Source of the DNA: Littorina saxatilis
Taxonomy: Eukaryota; Mollusca; Gastropoda; Littorinimorpha; Littorinidae
Assembly: GCF_037325665.1 (NCBI RefSeq)
Contig: NC_090254.1
Span: forward strand, 19,304,935 to 19,368,934
DNA: 64,000 bases
Direction: 5' to 3'
The position numbers and the translations under genes are program-made. The notes under the pieces are model-generated. The model was given only the letters and a program-made list of their open reading frames with translations, ran no database searches and was not told the DNA's origin. Positions 42,821 through 56,941 of this stretch are shown here, one piece after another; the first letter of the stretch is position 1, and every line of letters starts with the position of its first letter.

Positions 42821-43568
42821 CCCCGGTCAAAACAACGTTCACACACGAGTGTGTATCGTGTGTATCATCTTTGTCAACACAATGCAGGCGGTGTTTCAGT
42901 TTATTGAAATACTGAGTGTATGTGAGTGTAATTATGCACATTCACTTTTGGCCAATTTAAATGAGCTTGATGTGGAATTTTGTTATCTATTGGTCAAACG
43001 GTCATTTCAACCGGCACTGTCAAAACAACGATGGAACTGGCCAATAGTCACAATAACGAGGGGAAAACATGTATACCCCGGTCAAAACAACGTTCACACA
43101 CGAGTGTGTATCATCTTTGTCAACACAATGCAGGCGGTGTTTCAGTTTATTGAAATATTGAGTGTATGTGAGTGTAATTATGCACATTCACTTTTGGCCA
43201 ATTTAAATAAGCTTGATGTGGAATTTCTTATCTATTGGTCAAACGGTCACTTCAGCAGGCACTGTCAAAACAACGATGGGACCGGCCAATGGTCACAATA
43301 ACGAGGGGAAAACATGTATACCCCGGTCAAAACAACGTTCACACACGAGTGTGTATCGTGTGTATCATCTTTGTCAACACAATGCAGGCGGTGTTTCAGT
43401 TTATTGAAATATTGAGTGTATGTGAGTGTAATTATGCACATTCACTTTTGGCCAATTTAAATAAGCTTGATGTGGAATTTCTTATCTATTGGTCAAACGG
43501 TCACTTCAGCAGGCACTGTCAAAACAACGATGGGGCCGGCCAATGGTCACAATAACGAGGGGAAAACA
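42821..43568 (+). repeat. Three near-identical ~250-bp tandem copies
   Basis: Each unit starts CCCCGGTCAAAACAACGTTC and ends CAATAACGAGGGGAAAACA. Starts are at 42821, 43076 and 43321. Copy 2 lacks 10 bp (GTGTATCGTG region). The high identity implies recent duplication. The unit contains the 'GTCAAAACAACGATGG' core of the older repeats upstream. Confidence 0.9.
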
Positions 43569-43615
43569 AGTATGTGTGTGTGAGTGTGAGTGTGTGTGTG
43601 TGTGTGTGTGAGTGA

Positions 43616-43662
<47 letters not shown>

Positions 43663-43843
43663 TGAGTGAGTGAGTGTGTGTGTATGAGTGTGTGTGTGTA
43701 TGAGTGTGTGTGTGTATGAGTGTATGTGTATGAGTGTGTGTGTGTATGAGTGTATGTGTGTATGAGTGTGTGTGTGTATGAGTGTGTGTATGAGTGTATG
43801 TGTATGAGTGTGTGTGTGTATGAGTGTATGTGTGAGTGAGTGT

Positions 43844-43880
<37 letters not shown>

Positions 43881-43931
43881 CACACGCGAATGTATGCACG
43901 CGCTCGAAAGCAGTGTCTTCAAGACTTAAAA

Positions 43932-43990
<59 letters not shown>
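43569..43990. repeat. Compound (TG)n / (TGAG)n / (CA)n microsatellite
   Basis: About 310 bp of TG interrupted by GAG and TATG, then a short unique stretch and an (AC)n tract. It begins directly at the end of the third 250-bp unit. All long open frames here are artefacts. Confidence 0.95.
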
Positions 43991-43991
<1 letters not shown>

Positions 43992-43999
43992 CCTGCGCG

Positions 44000-45065
44000 C
44001 GCCCGCTGAGAAATCGAGAGGAAAAGAGCGAGAGAAGTTGAAGAGAGGGAGATAGAAATGTCATAAATACAGACAGGCGTGTGGGGATTGGGAAGAGAAA
44101 GAATGTATGTGAGAAAAAGAGGAACAAGAAATGGCAAATAGGGAGGAACTGAGCATACGATGCGTACAATGACAACCAGCGAGGATTTCAATTTGTTTTG
44201 TTGGCAACAATAAAACGTACAGGTAAAAAAAACAAACTCGCAAGTAATTCACACTTTGACATGCATATTGCAAAGACCAAGACATTAAAAAAGTATATAA
44301 AAAAAGCTTCAAAGATGTTTCTTCAAGTTTAACGGTGCTGTAAGCACATAATCGGTGTTGGCACAAATGTTTGCTTTCTTGGCACAGATTATCAAGTTCT
44401 GATTTTTGTATCTTGTAAGCAAGCAATGCAACACGCGTAGGCTAGTCGTAGAAGGCAAACTCAAACAGGTTTCGTTTTTCCTTCGTTTAATGGCTATTAT
44501 TTTAAAACCCTGATTACAAATCAATTGAAATTGAATGCAGTGGTATAACCTTGTTTTGTGCAGGAAAGAAGTAATCACACAGTAATTATTCTCCGAAATC
44601 AAACGTAAAGAAAAATGAAAATGTTATCCACTTCAGTGTCCAAAATTTAATTTGCCAACGGGCAAAATATATTATTAAAGACATTATATTTATTATTAAT
44701 TTCTCCCACCTACTTCTCTAGCCGAGTTCATGACAACAACTCTTCTTCTTGAAATCATGTTGTCAGTTGTCTACAGCTTTTCCCCAACAAGTAACTATTG
44801 TCAGATTCTAAAATTGAATCTCAGTCGAATGATCACGTTGCTCAAGTCCCGTCCCAAAGTCGCGCGTGGACGAGAGTTGAAAATAGTGTGCGAGAAACAT
44901 GGAGGACAGCGTTGACCTTTTGCCCCCTTCTGTTTATCTGTGCAAAATCTCGTGCGTCACCTTCAAAGCTGCAAAGAAAACAGACAAAATATAATGTATA
45001 AATGCATGAAAAGTCTCAACAGCCTCGATCCTCACCACTACATACAACCATGAGCGCCGCCACAG
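44000..45065. other. Intergenic, nothing recognised
   Basis: AT-rich; no exon, RNA gene or defined element could be supported. Confidence 0.5.
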
Positions 45066-45075
45066 ACGAATTAAT

Positions 45076-45470
45076 ACCCCCCGCGGGTTAGGGGGAGTCC
45101 CATATTGGTTGGGACGAGAAAGAATTTACCCGATGCTCCCCAGCATGTCGTAAGAGGTGACTAACGGATTCTGTTTCTCCTTTTACCCTTGTCAAGTGTT
45201 TCTTGTATAGAATATAGTCAATGTTTGTAAAGATTTTAGTCAAGCAGTATGTAAGAAATGTTAAGTCCTTTGTACTGGAAACTTGCATTCTCCCAGTAAG
45301 GTAATATACTGTACTACGTTGCAAGCCCCTGGAGCAAATGTTTGATTAGTGAACTTTTGTGAACAAGAAACAATTGACAAGTGGCTCTATCCCATCTCCC
45401 CCCTTCCCTCCGTCGCGATATAACCTTGAACGGTTGAAAACGACGTTAAACACCAAATAAAGAAAGAAAG
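45076..45470 (+). mobile_element. Retroposon, 395 bp, 10-bp TSD
   Basis: The cleanest copy: head CCCCGCGGGTTAGGGGGAGT, tail AACACCAAATAAAGAAAGAAAG. TSD ACGAATTAAT at 45066-45075 and 45471-45480. No ORF; the short size and A-rich tail suggest mobilisation in trans by a LINE. Confidence 0.9.
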
Positions 45471-46486
45471 ACGAATTAATCTGTTTATGAAATATTTAAA
45501 TAAACAGGCATGATAAGGTGAAAGAAATATTTTGACGTTTAACGCAATTTCAACATTACGATGTCTGCCTGTTTATGAAAAAGGGGTTTTGTATTTGTTC
45601 TTGGATATCAATCAGTCAGAAGAACTTTTTATTTTTTATTTTATTTACATAGAAAGAATCGCTGTCTCTTATTTCAAAAATCGAACAAAAACAAATGTAA
45701 AAAGAGAATAAAAAGAAATTCGAAACTAACGCTAATGCGTATGCGTTTTAAAATGACTAACAAGGAAAACGTTTCAATGTACATGACCTATTAGATTTTG
45801 ACTTAATTCGTAGGTCGCCGAATTAGTGAATCCAACAGAAGGCTATTTGTAATCTGTTTTGTGATATCTTCCCCCCCCCCCCCCACCCCCGCTTGTATGA
45901 ACAAATGTCCTTAGCAACATACGTAGGAGATACTTTCTGGTTTTAATTTACATTTGGGAAAAAAATGGTGTAAAAAGGATGGATTTCTTCAAATTAGCAA
46001 ACAAAACAGAAAGAACCCAAAACTGGCTCAAAGCGTCTTTACAGGTATATATTTTGCTTGTACTTTGCTTGTAAAAAAATGTTTGAGACAATTCCAAATC
46101 GTTACCTAATCTGTCGCGTACGAATTTATTTATTTTCATCAATGTCCTCTTTGTAAATTCAGTAAACAAGGCACATTTTTTGTGTTTAAAGAAAAACTAA
46201 ACAGACAGTTTAACAGCCGTGTTATTTTGTTGTTCTCTTATTTTCTTTTGCTTTTGTTTTCTTAATTCTCGGTGTTTTCTTGCTTGTCTTTTTTTTCTAT
46301 TTCTTTTCTATTGGTGAGGTCTTGGTGTTAATCGCTGTGAATGCAACACTATATCTTTCTTCCTTCTTTTATTCTCCTCGACACTCTCTCGGAGAAAAAA
46401 CAACAACAACCGCACACGAGCAGAAATATTGCTCCCATCGTAACTAAACTGTGATGAACACCATCTTAAACCTGTTCTGGCTTTTA

Positions 46487-46534
46487 CATGGGCTAAGACC
46501 ATCCCTTCACTTAGACCATAACCAAAAATCAACA
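46487..46534 (-). repeat. Inverted arm homologous to the 74-bp satellite
   Basis: Its reverse complement aligns without gaps over 48 bp to the first array unit (47003-47050) at about 80% identity. The two lie ~470 bp apart in opposite orientation, as the TIRs of one element would. Confidence 0.65.
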
Positions 46535-46624
46535 CGCTGACTGCTTCTTTTGACCGGGTTTCAATGTTTTAATGAATTAATTTCTCCGGCAAAAGCCACC
46601 AGTGACTTATACCAAGTAATTAAT

Positions 46625-46953
46625 TCTTCTTCTTCAGCGTTCCAGAAATTCTGGTGACGTGAGAGCATAGTCAGCTTCACGCCGCTTTCGTTGGGTAGGC
46701 ATGCTGGGTATTTTCGTGTTTCCATAACCCACCGAACTCCGACATGGATTACAGGATCTTTTCCGTGCGCACTTGGTCTTGTTTTTGCGTGTACACACGA
46801 AGGGGGTTAAGTCACTAGCAGGTCTGCACATAAGTTGACCTGCGAGATCGGACAAATCTCCACTCTTAACCCACCAGGCGGCAGCGACCGGGATTCAAAC
46901 TCACGACATCCCGATTAGGAGGCCGACGTCTTACCAATGCGCCACTTCGCCCG
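46625..46953 (-). mobile_element. tRNA-derived SINE, minus strand, 8-bp TSD
   Basis: Same family as 10023-10372, inverted: (CTT)n tail on the left, B-box and A-box at the right. TSD TAATTAAT at 46617-46624 and 46954-46961. It sits inside the presumed TIR element bounded by 46487 and 47050. Confidence 0.85.
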
Positions 46954-47002
46954 TAATTAATGAAAAAGAATGCCCACTGCGGTGCACATAGGGCACTTAG
47001 GC

Positions 47003-50000
47003 TGTTGATTTTTGGTATGTGTCCAAGAGAAGCGATGGTCCTATCCCATGAAAAACCCACCTGGGCAGATCTGAGATGTTGATTTGTGATATGTGTCCAA
47101 GAGAAGCGATGGTCCTATCCCATGAAAAACCCACCTGGACAGACCTGAGATGTTGATTTTTGATATGTGTCCAAGAGAAGCGATGGTCCTATCCCATGAA
47201 AAACCCACCTGGACAGATCTGAGATGTTGATTTTTGATGTGTCCAAGAGAAGCGATGGTCCTATCCCATGAAAAACCCACCTGGGCAGATCTGAGATGTT
47301 GATTTTTGATGTGTCCAAGAGAAGCGATGGTCCTATTCCATGAAAAACCCACCTGGACAGACCTAAGATGTTGATTTTTGATATGTGTCCAAGAGAAGCG
47401 ATGGTCCTATCCCATGAAAAACCCACCTGGACAGACCTGAGATGTTGATTTTTGATATGTGTCCAAGAGAAGCGATGGTCCTATCCCATTAAAAACCCAC
47501 CTGGGCAGATCTGAGATGTTCATTTTTGATATGTGTCCAAGAGAAGCGATGGTCCTATCCCATGATAAACCCACCTGGACAGACCTGAGATGTTGATTTT
47601 TGATATGTGTCCAAGAGAAGCGATGGTCCTATCCCATGAAAAACCCACCTGGACAGACCTGAGATGTTGATTTTTGATATGTGTCCAAGAGAAGCGATGG
47701 TCCTATCCCATGAAAAACCCACCTGGACAGACCTGAGATGTTGATTATTGATATGTGTCCAAGAGAAGCGATGGTCATATTCCATGAAAAACCCACCTGG
47801 ACAGACCTGAGATGTTGATTTTTGATGTGTCCAAGAGAAGCGATGGTCCTATCCCATGAAAAACCCACCTGGACAGACCTAAGATGTTGATTTTTGATAT
47901 GTGTCCAAGAGAAGCGATGGTCCTATCCGATTAAAAACCCACCTGGAGAGACCTGAGATGTTGATTTTTGATATGTGTCCAAGAGAAACGATGGTCCTAT
48001 CCCATGATAAACCCACATGGACAGACCTGAGATGTTGATTTTTGATGTGTCCAAGAGAAGCGATGGTCCTATCCCATTAAAAACCCACCTGGACAGACCT
48101 GAGATGTTGATTTTTGATGTGTCCAAGAGAAGCGATGGTCCTATCCCATTAAAAACCCACCTGGACAGACCTGAGATGTTCATTTTTGATATGTGTCCAA
48201 GAGAAGCGATGGTCCTATCCCATGAAAAACCCACCTGGACAGACCTGAGATGTTGATTTTTGATATGTGTCCAAGAGAAGCGATGGTCCTATCCCATGAA
48301 AAACCCACCTGGGCAGATCTGAGATGTTGATTTTTGATATGTGTCCAAGAGAAGCGATAGTCCTATCCCATTAAAAACCCACCTGGACAGACCTGAGATG
48401 TTGATTTTTGATATGTGTCCAAGAGAAGCGATGGTCCTATCCCATGAAAAACCCACCTGGACAGACCTGAGATGTTGATTTTTGATATGTGTCCAAGAGA
48501 AGCGATGGTCCTATCCCATGAAAAACCCACCTGGACAGACCTGAGATGTTGATTTTTGATATGTGTCTAAGAGAAGCGATGGTCCTATCCCATGAAAAAC
48601 CCACCTGGGCAGATCTGAGATGTTGATTTTTGATATGTGTCTAAGAGAAGCGATGGTCCTATCCCATGAAAAACCCACCTGGGCAGATCTGAGATGTTGA
48701 TTTTTGATATGTGTCTAAGAGAAGCGATGGTCCTATCCCATGAAAAACCCACCTGGACAGACCTGAGATGTTGATTTTTGATATGTGTCCAAGAGAAGCG
48801 ATGGTCCTATCCCATGAAAAACCCACCTGGACAGACCTGAGATGTTGATTTTTGGTATGTGTCCAAGAGAAGCGATGGTCCTATCCCATGAAAAACTCAC
48901 CTGGACCGACCTAAGATGTTGATTTTTGATATGTGTCCAAGAGAAGCGATGGTCCTATCCCATGAAAAACCCACCTGGACAGACCTAAGATGTTGATTTT
49001 TGATATGTGTCCAAGAGAAGCGATGGTCCTATCCCATGAAAAACCCACCTGGACAGACCTGAGATGTTGATTTTTGATATGTGTCTAAGAGAAGCGATGG
49101 TCCTATCCCATGAAAAACCCACCTGGACCGACCTGAGATGTTGATTATTGATATGTGTCCAAGAGAAGCGATGGTCATATTCCATGAAAAACCCACCTGG
49201 ACAGACCTGAGATGTTGATTATTGATATGTGTCCAAGAGAAGCGATGGTCATATTCCATGAAAAACCCACCTGGACAGACCTGAGATGTTGATTTTTGAT
49301 ATGTGTCTAAGAGAAGCGATGGTCCTATCCCATGAAAAACCCACCTGGACAGACCTGAGATGTTGATTTTTGATATGTGTCCAAGAGAAGCGATGGTCCT
49401 ATCCCATGAAAAACCCACCTGACAGACCTGAGATGTTGATTATTGATATGTGTCCAAGAGAAGCGATGGTCCTATCCCATGAAAAACCCACCTGGACAGA
49501 CCTGAGATGTTGATTTTTGATATGTGTCTAAGAGAAGCGATGGTCCTATCCCATGAAAAACCCACCTGGACAGACCTGAGATGTTGATTATTGATATGTG
49601 TCCAAGAGAAGCGATGGTTCTATCCCATTAAAAACCCACCTGGACAGACCTGAGATGTTGATTATTGATATGTGTCCAAGAGAAGCGATGGTCATATTCC
49701 ATGAAAAACCCACCTGGACAGACCTGAGATGTTGATTATTGATATGTGTCCAAGAGAAGCGATGGTCCTATCCCATTAAAAACCCACCTGGGCAGATCTG
49801 AGATGTTGATTATTGATATGTGTCTAAGAGAAGCGATGGTCCTATCCCATGATAAACCCACCTGGACAGACCTGAGATGTTGATTTTTGATATGTGTCCA
49901 AGAGAAGCGATGGTCCTATCCCATTAAAAACCCACCTGGGCAGATCTGAGATGTTCATTTTTGATATGTGTCCAAGAGAAGCGATGGTCCTATCCCATGA

Positions 50001-50104
50001 AAAACCCACCTGGACAGACCTGAGATGTTGATTTTTGATATGTGTCCAAGAGAAGCGATGGTCCTATCCCATGATAAACCCACCTGGACAGACCTGAGAT
50101 GTTG
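47003..50104. repeat. Satellite array, about 42 units of 74 bp
   Basis: Unit CCTGAGATGTTGATTTTTGA, then TATGTGTCCAAGAGAAGCGA, then TGGTCCTATCCCATGAAAAA, then CCCACCTGGACAGA. Most units are 74 bp; several lack AT in GATATGTG (72 bp). Variants (TGAAAAA/TTAAAAA/TGATAAA; GGGCAGAT/GGACAGAC; GATTATTG/GATTTTTG) recur in blocks, a sign of multi-unit duplication. The open frames (GFSWDRTIASLGHI type) are repeat artefacts. Confidence 0.95.
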
Positions 50105-50147
50105 AGTCGAACATGGGAAGGATTACACCTTTAAAAAAAACCACTTA

Positions 50148-50369
50148 GGCCAACAACAAAAAAAGTTTGTTTACGGTAACATAGACCAAAAAAATAGGGT
50201 CGGTAGGTCGGGATATTTTTTTTTTTCCCCCCAAAATCATATTTGTACGTTATTTTGCCAAAAAAAAAAATGTTTTTTTTCCCCAAATGCCAAAAAAAAA
50301 AGTCTAGGGTTGCGCGAAAAAAATAGGGTCGGTCGGGTTACCGTAAACAGACTATTTTTTTTTGTTGCC
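50148..50369. mobile_element. PIF/Harbinger-like MITE, copy 5 (TTA duplication)
   Basis: GGCC plus 'GTTTACGGTAAC' left end and 'GGTTACCGTAAAC' right end, flanked by TTA at 50145-50147 and 50370-50372. Short (222 bp), with the shared AATAGGGTCGGTAGGTCGGG block. Confidence 0.75.
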
Positions 50370-50420
50370 TTATAATTATCGCTTCATCAACCTTTAGACA
50401 AAATCTCAAACTCTACTTAC

Positions 50421-52210
<1,790 letters not shown>

Positions 52211-52262
52211 TGTCGTTGATGTTGTTGTTGTTGTTTTTGTTGTTGTTGTTGTTGTTGTTGTT
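52211..52262 (-). repeat. (AAC)n trinucleotide tract in gene 3 5' UTR
   Basis: On the minus strand (AAC)n ends 9 bases before the ATG. No upstream ATG lies in the tract. Confidence 0.8.
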
Positions 52263-52399
52263 CAAGGTACTGACGATCTGTCCTGAAGAAGAAAGAGATT
52301 TGTATTGTCACTTCAGCAGGCTGTAAACGACGTCGGTTTGAAGGCTGGACGCGAAATGTCTTCACTCGTTGCAAAGAACCGAAGAAATATCAGGCAAGG

Positions 52400-53900
52400 G
52401 TCCAAACATGCAATTTGTTATTGTCGTCGCCGTCGAAAGTTTGAAATTAAAATTCAAAAGTCTGCCGAAGTGAAATGTAGCACACTTGATGATCACAATT
52501 GCTGTCTCTTAAAGTAATCTGTCTGACGAGATGACTGCGGAAACTTGAAGAAACCTGAAGAAATCTTGTTTGAATTGAGTGTTTGTTGAAGTGGAAATAT
52601 GTATACATCCAATCCACACAGGGTTGCAGTGGCTTTTATATGTCCTGAAACTTGTTATCAGTTACACCCAAGCTGTTAAGAAAGGAGTGGACCGAGGGTG
52701 GAAGAGGGGGTTGGGGGGTGGTGGTGGAGGTAATTTCCTTTCACTCTTGCTCAGCCTATCAAAGACCTAACCTTGTACCTTTCAACTGCTGTCTGGCAAA
52801 CTGAAAAGAAGGAACGGGGAGAGTAAGAAGCACTGAGTCGGTAAGTTGCCCAGTCAATAGACAAGTCCAAGGTCACTGGAAACTCCTGTTTCATAGTATG
52901 GATTGTGGGTTAGATTACGAGTACTTATACAACAGAAAACAAGAGGCGAAGCCTTCAAGGCTCACGTAAGAAATAGACAAACAGTAACACAAACTCAATC
53001 ACTCCGTCACACATACACACCCACACACACAGTAAGCTTAGGTGACACTGTGCAAGAAAGAGAGACACTAGATCTAGATCTGTCTGTCTGCATGTAGCCT
53101 ACTTACAGGGACACGACTGCCAAATAGTCTCGGCCCGCTCAAAATAACAATGACCGAGACCACACACACCACGCGAGAGAGAAAGACTACAGGGAGGCAT
53201 GCCGTCATGATGCATTAATTGACGTCAAACACTTTTGACCGTGACGTAATCTTATGCGAGCTTTATCCATAGTCTTGGATAACCACTCACACATAGACTC
53301 GGAAATGTTAAAGTTTCTACCACAGACATACACACGCACAAACACACACACACACACACACACGCACGCACACGCACAAACGCACAGACAGACAAAGTTA
53401 CGATCGCATAGGCTACACTTCGTGAGCCAACAAGCCAAATTCCATACCACATTGCACGGTGTTTTGACTTGTGTCTGACTATTTATCTGCTAATAACAGC
53501 TTCAATTATTTTGCACTCTTTTGCAACCCCAAACATTATCATTAAATCAAATGGATTTATAGAGCTACCTCTATACTTGTTGCTCAAGAAAGAATGATCA
53601 CAATAACTTCAACAACATGTGTGTACTGCTTAATTCAACCTTGTGTGACGTCACCCATATCAGTCTTATTGGATTGTTTTCTCTCCATTTTTCTGTTTTC
53701 TCATCGTTGTACATTCTCACAAGTAAATTTGAAATTTGATGTGCCCAAAAATCGCAAAAATGCACGTGCAAACCTTTACGCAGCTCAAGTGCGCAAATTA
53801 CTAAAATTCAAGTGTAATACGCAGTGAAATGTTTTCCGTAAATTGTATTCAAAGCAAACCATTCATTGGGTTTGATATTTCGTCTGTGACACAAATTTAA
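52400..53900. other. Upstream of gene 3, nothing coding recognised
   Basis: Contains a small (CA)n tract (53325-53385) and a G-rich stretch near 52700. Gene 3 promoter elements must lie here but none is evident. Confidence 0.5.
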
Positions 53901-53912
53901 ACAGTGTGTACT

Positions 53913-54246
53913 CAGGGCCGGACCAAATGAGTTGTAAGGAGGGGGGGGGGGGGTTCCTCCTTTTTTGGGGGGGCAAATCAGCGAAGTGACGAAGCCACAA
54001 GCGCGCGCCTGCAAAGCAGGCGCGCGAACTAGGGGGGTCCGGGGGCATGCTCCCCCGGAAAATGTTTGAAAAACGGTTAAAATCTGTGCAATCTGGTGCA
54101 TTCTGGGCCTTGTTTTGAGGGTTAAGAGCAGCATTGTTTTGGTGCTAAAACTAGTAAAAGTCAAAGCAAGGTACATGCTTTTTCCAGGGGTGGGGTTCCG
54201 GAACCCCTGGAACCCCCCCCCCCCCCCCCCCCTGGGTCCGGCCCTG
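53913..54246. mobile_element. hAT-like MITE, 334 bp, 6-bp TSD
   Basis: TIRs CAGGGCCGGAC and GTCCGGCCCTG; TSD TGTACT at 53907-53912 and 54247-54252. The interior has a perfect palindrome (GCGCGCCTGC-AAA-GCAGGCGCGC) and 'GGGGGCATGCTCCCCCGG', features I recall from a family found in many marine animals. Confidence 0.82.
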
Positions 54247-54259
54247 TGTACTATCTTGT

Positions 54260-56320
54260 GCCGTTAAGTATATGTAAGCGAGACCAGTAAGTCTTGGGCT
54301 GGCCGAAACACTTCCACCGAGATTTTTTCTTAAGAAAAGTATTATTAATACTTCACATAAAAAAAGCGGCAACAAAAACGACTTGTGAAATAGATATCCC
54401 TTTAAAGGACCCCCCCCCCCCCCCCCCACGATAAAGGTTTGACCGCAAAAGTAGGTTGACTTAATGTCTCGTGACGGAACAACGTTGTGTTGGCAAACTG
54501 AATTTTGATCGCATCAACAGCCGATAGAACAACGCGTGGGGGTAGCAGGTGAGGGTAGGCTTATATCAACATTTATCACACGGGTGTGTATATCAACATT
54601 TATCACCCGGGCGGGGTAAGGGTGTTCGCCTGACAGATCCAAATCCTTAGTGGGTTAAGGGATTTCGCCGCATGAAATTGTGATCTTAGGAAATAAGCTG
54701 GTTTGAGCCAGTCAAAATATTTTGTGAGGTGATTTTGTTTGGGAGAGTGAGATTGAAAGGTTCTTGGTTTTTGCACACTCACAAAACTCTGGTTTGTGTC
54801 TTATTGAATTCATGTTTAATACGATGGGGGAATGCAGCACAATGGTTGAAGATGATAAGTGATAAACATGACTTGGTGATCATTACACCACTCTGACCCG
54901 TAACATGGTGAACTATGTATCATGAAACAGTCAGGCAAGGAATGATTTGAAAGCTGAGCATTTGAGCTTATCACAAAAAAACGAGCCCACCATTCTCCTC
55001 TTGAAGATTCAGTGTAGTGCTTAAGCATTCCTTTTTTTATCAACAGGGATCCGCTATGTTCGTTGGCTATGTTACAGTAAATTTGCAAAACCAGGAAATT
55101 TACAAATTTCCGGAATATGCCAGTTCATTTTTGTAAAATCACTGTTTCACTCATTCCAGGAAATGTGTAAATTTCCTGATTTGAAGGGCCAGGAACTTTG
55201 CAAATATACTGATCTCAAATTGCAAAGAAAACAAGAGCTTTGTAGATTGAGTAAAAAGCCTTACTTTATTCAGGCATCTTTTAAAGTCAGCAGTATATAA
55301 ATCCATGGCTTCAGTAATTCAAAGGTGACTCATTGAGAGTAAAAACAAAATCGCAGTGTGATTTTGAAAATGTGTTAACGTCGTGACTAACCTTTGATAC
55401 CTTAGGATTAAGACATGCTTTGGCATGAGCCATCCGCCTTTTTGATATGCAGTGATGAAAACACGTTATATGGGGGGCGCTGATTTTGTGGAGATATCCG
55501 AGCTGTGGGGATACAGTTTTTGCGTTTTAAAAATGGTACGGGTTTAAAAATCGAGTCTCCTATCTGTCTGACATGTTTACATTCAAACACCAACGCCCGT
55601 TCCTCTTTTTATTGTGTAATGGTTTCAGGTTTGGATTGCCTTTTATGGTTTCAAACATCGAGTCTTCTCCACGTCTGCAAACGCAAACACCAATTTCAAT
55701 CTTTTTGTATAGTTGCCCAGTTTTGGGCTACCCCTAATTTGTTTTTTGTTTCTCCTCTGTTTCCTTTCGTCGGCTCGTTGTTTTCTCTTCTGCTTTTCCA
55801 ATCTTGTGTCTTCGTTACACCTGCTGCTTACATTTTGTGTGTGAAGAAAGTTAGTACTCATCAGTTTTTATTTTGTCCGATTGTACTTTACCTTGTAATT
55901 TGAGAGGAACTACTTAATTTCATCCTGGAGGGAGAAACACGAAGAGCAAGAAAGGAAAGACAGAACAAAAACCTTTGAAACCCCGTAAAACATCACGAAA
56001 TTATTGTTTGTTTATTGTGTCGTTGCGGATGTGAGCTTCTAGACGTAACAAAAGCTGCAACACATTAAAAGTGCGAATGAATTTTTTTTGTCAGACGGTT
56101 CTGGTGCTTTGCTCATAGTATCAGAACCAAATCTATGTAGAAGTAAGATTAGAAATAAAATGACAGTTGCGTTTTCACATACAGCAGAAGACGCCGATGA
56201 AACAATATGATGGCAACCTTAGTCTCATTCTATGTCATTTAAATGTGCCTCCTATAATCCGAAATCGACACTTGCTGATTGTAATGTAAATCTCTCCTAC
56301 AACTACAACAAGCAAACCCC
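54260..56320. other. Intergenic, nothing recognised
   Basis: A pair of CCAGGAAATTTACAAATTTCC-like strings near 55090-55210 and poly(C) at 54411. No gene or defined element. Confidence 0.5.
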
Positions 56321-56328
56321 GACAACAA

Positions 56329-56338
56329 ACAAACAAAC

Positions 56339-56426
<88 letters not shown>

Positions 56427-56520
56427 CAACTAACTACCTACCTACCTACCTACCTACCTAACTACCTAACTACCTACTTACCTACCTACCTAACTAACTA
56501 CCTAACTAACTAACAAACAA
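56329..56520. repeat. (AACT)n / (CCTA)n tetranucleotide tract
   Basis: About 25 AACT units followed by CCTA-type variants. Confidence 0.95.
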
Positions 56521-56591
56521 GAAGACGCAAAAAGCAAGCAATGAAGCAAGAAAGCATATGTCAGCAACAACTAAAACACCAATCAAACAAG

Positions 56592-56636
<45 letters not shown>
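56592..56636. repeat. (AAGC)n tetranucleotide tract
   Basis: About 11 AAGC units. Confidence 0.92.
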
Positions 56637-56637
<1 letters not shown>

Positions 56638-56941
56638 GAGAAAGAAAGTGACAGAGAGGAAATATAAAGATACACCCGCTCAGCCAAGCAAAACAAAATG
56701 GAAACACACATAAGCAGGTTGTGTCTTTGGTCTTAACATTTAAAAAAAAAAATCTTCACAGAAGAATTTTTCGTTTGTTAGGGGAATGCCAATGATTTGG
56801 TCTCTTTTAGGGTTTATTGGTTTTTGTTTTGTTTGCTGTTGTTGTTTTTGGTTAAACAAGCTCGTTCCTATTGTTCGTAAACTGCACGCTTTCATTGTAA
56901 CTTATATCTCTGGTTTTGTTTTTAGATTTAAATAATTGTGT

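Noticed and set aside
43506-44175. Long His/Thr and Cys/Val open frames
   Set aside because: They are translations of (TG)n/(CA)n tracts, as are those at 50811-51264, 59392-59916 and 63505-63919.
46308-46535. Candidate downstream exon of the CUB gene
   Set aside because: Its 5' part is the satellite-related arm at 46487-46534, so the open frame is repeat-derived.
47041-49418. GFSWDRTIASLGHI-type repeat proteins
   Set aside because: Read-through of the 74-bp satellite in frames that change from unit to unit; no start, splice or promoter context.
47003-50104. CRISPR array
   Set aside because: Direct repeats without unique spacers in a eukaryotic genome; it is a satellite.
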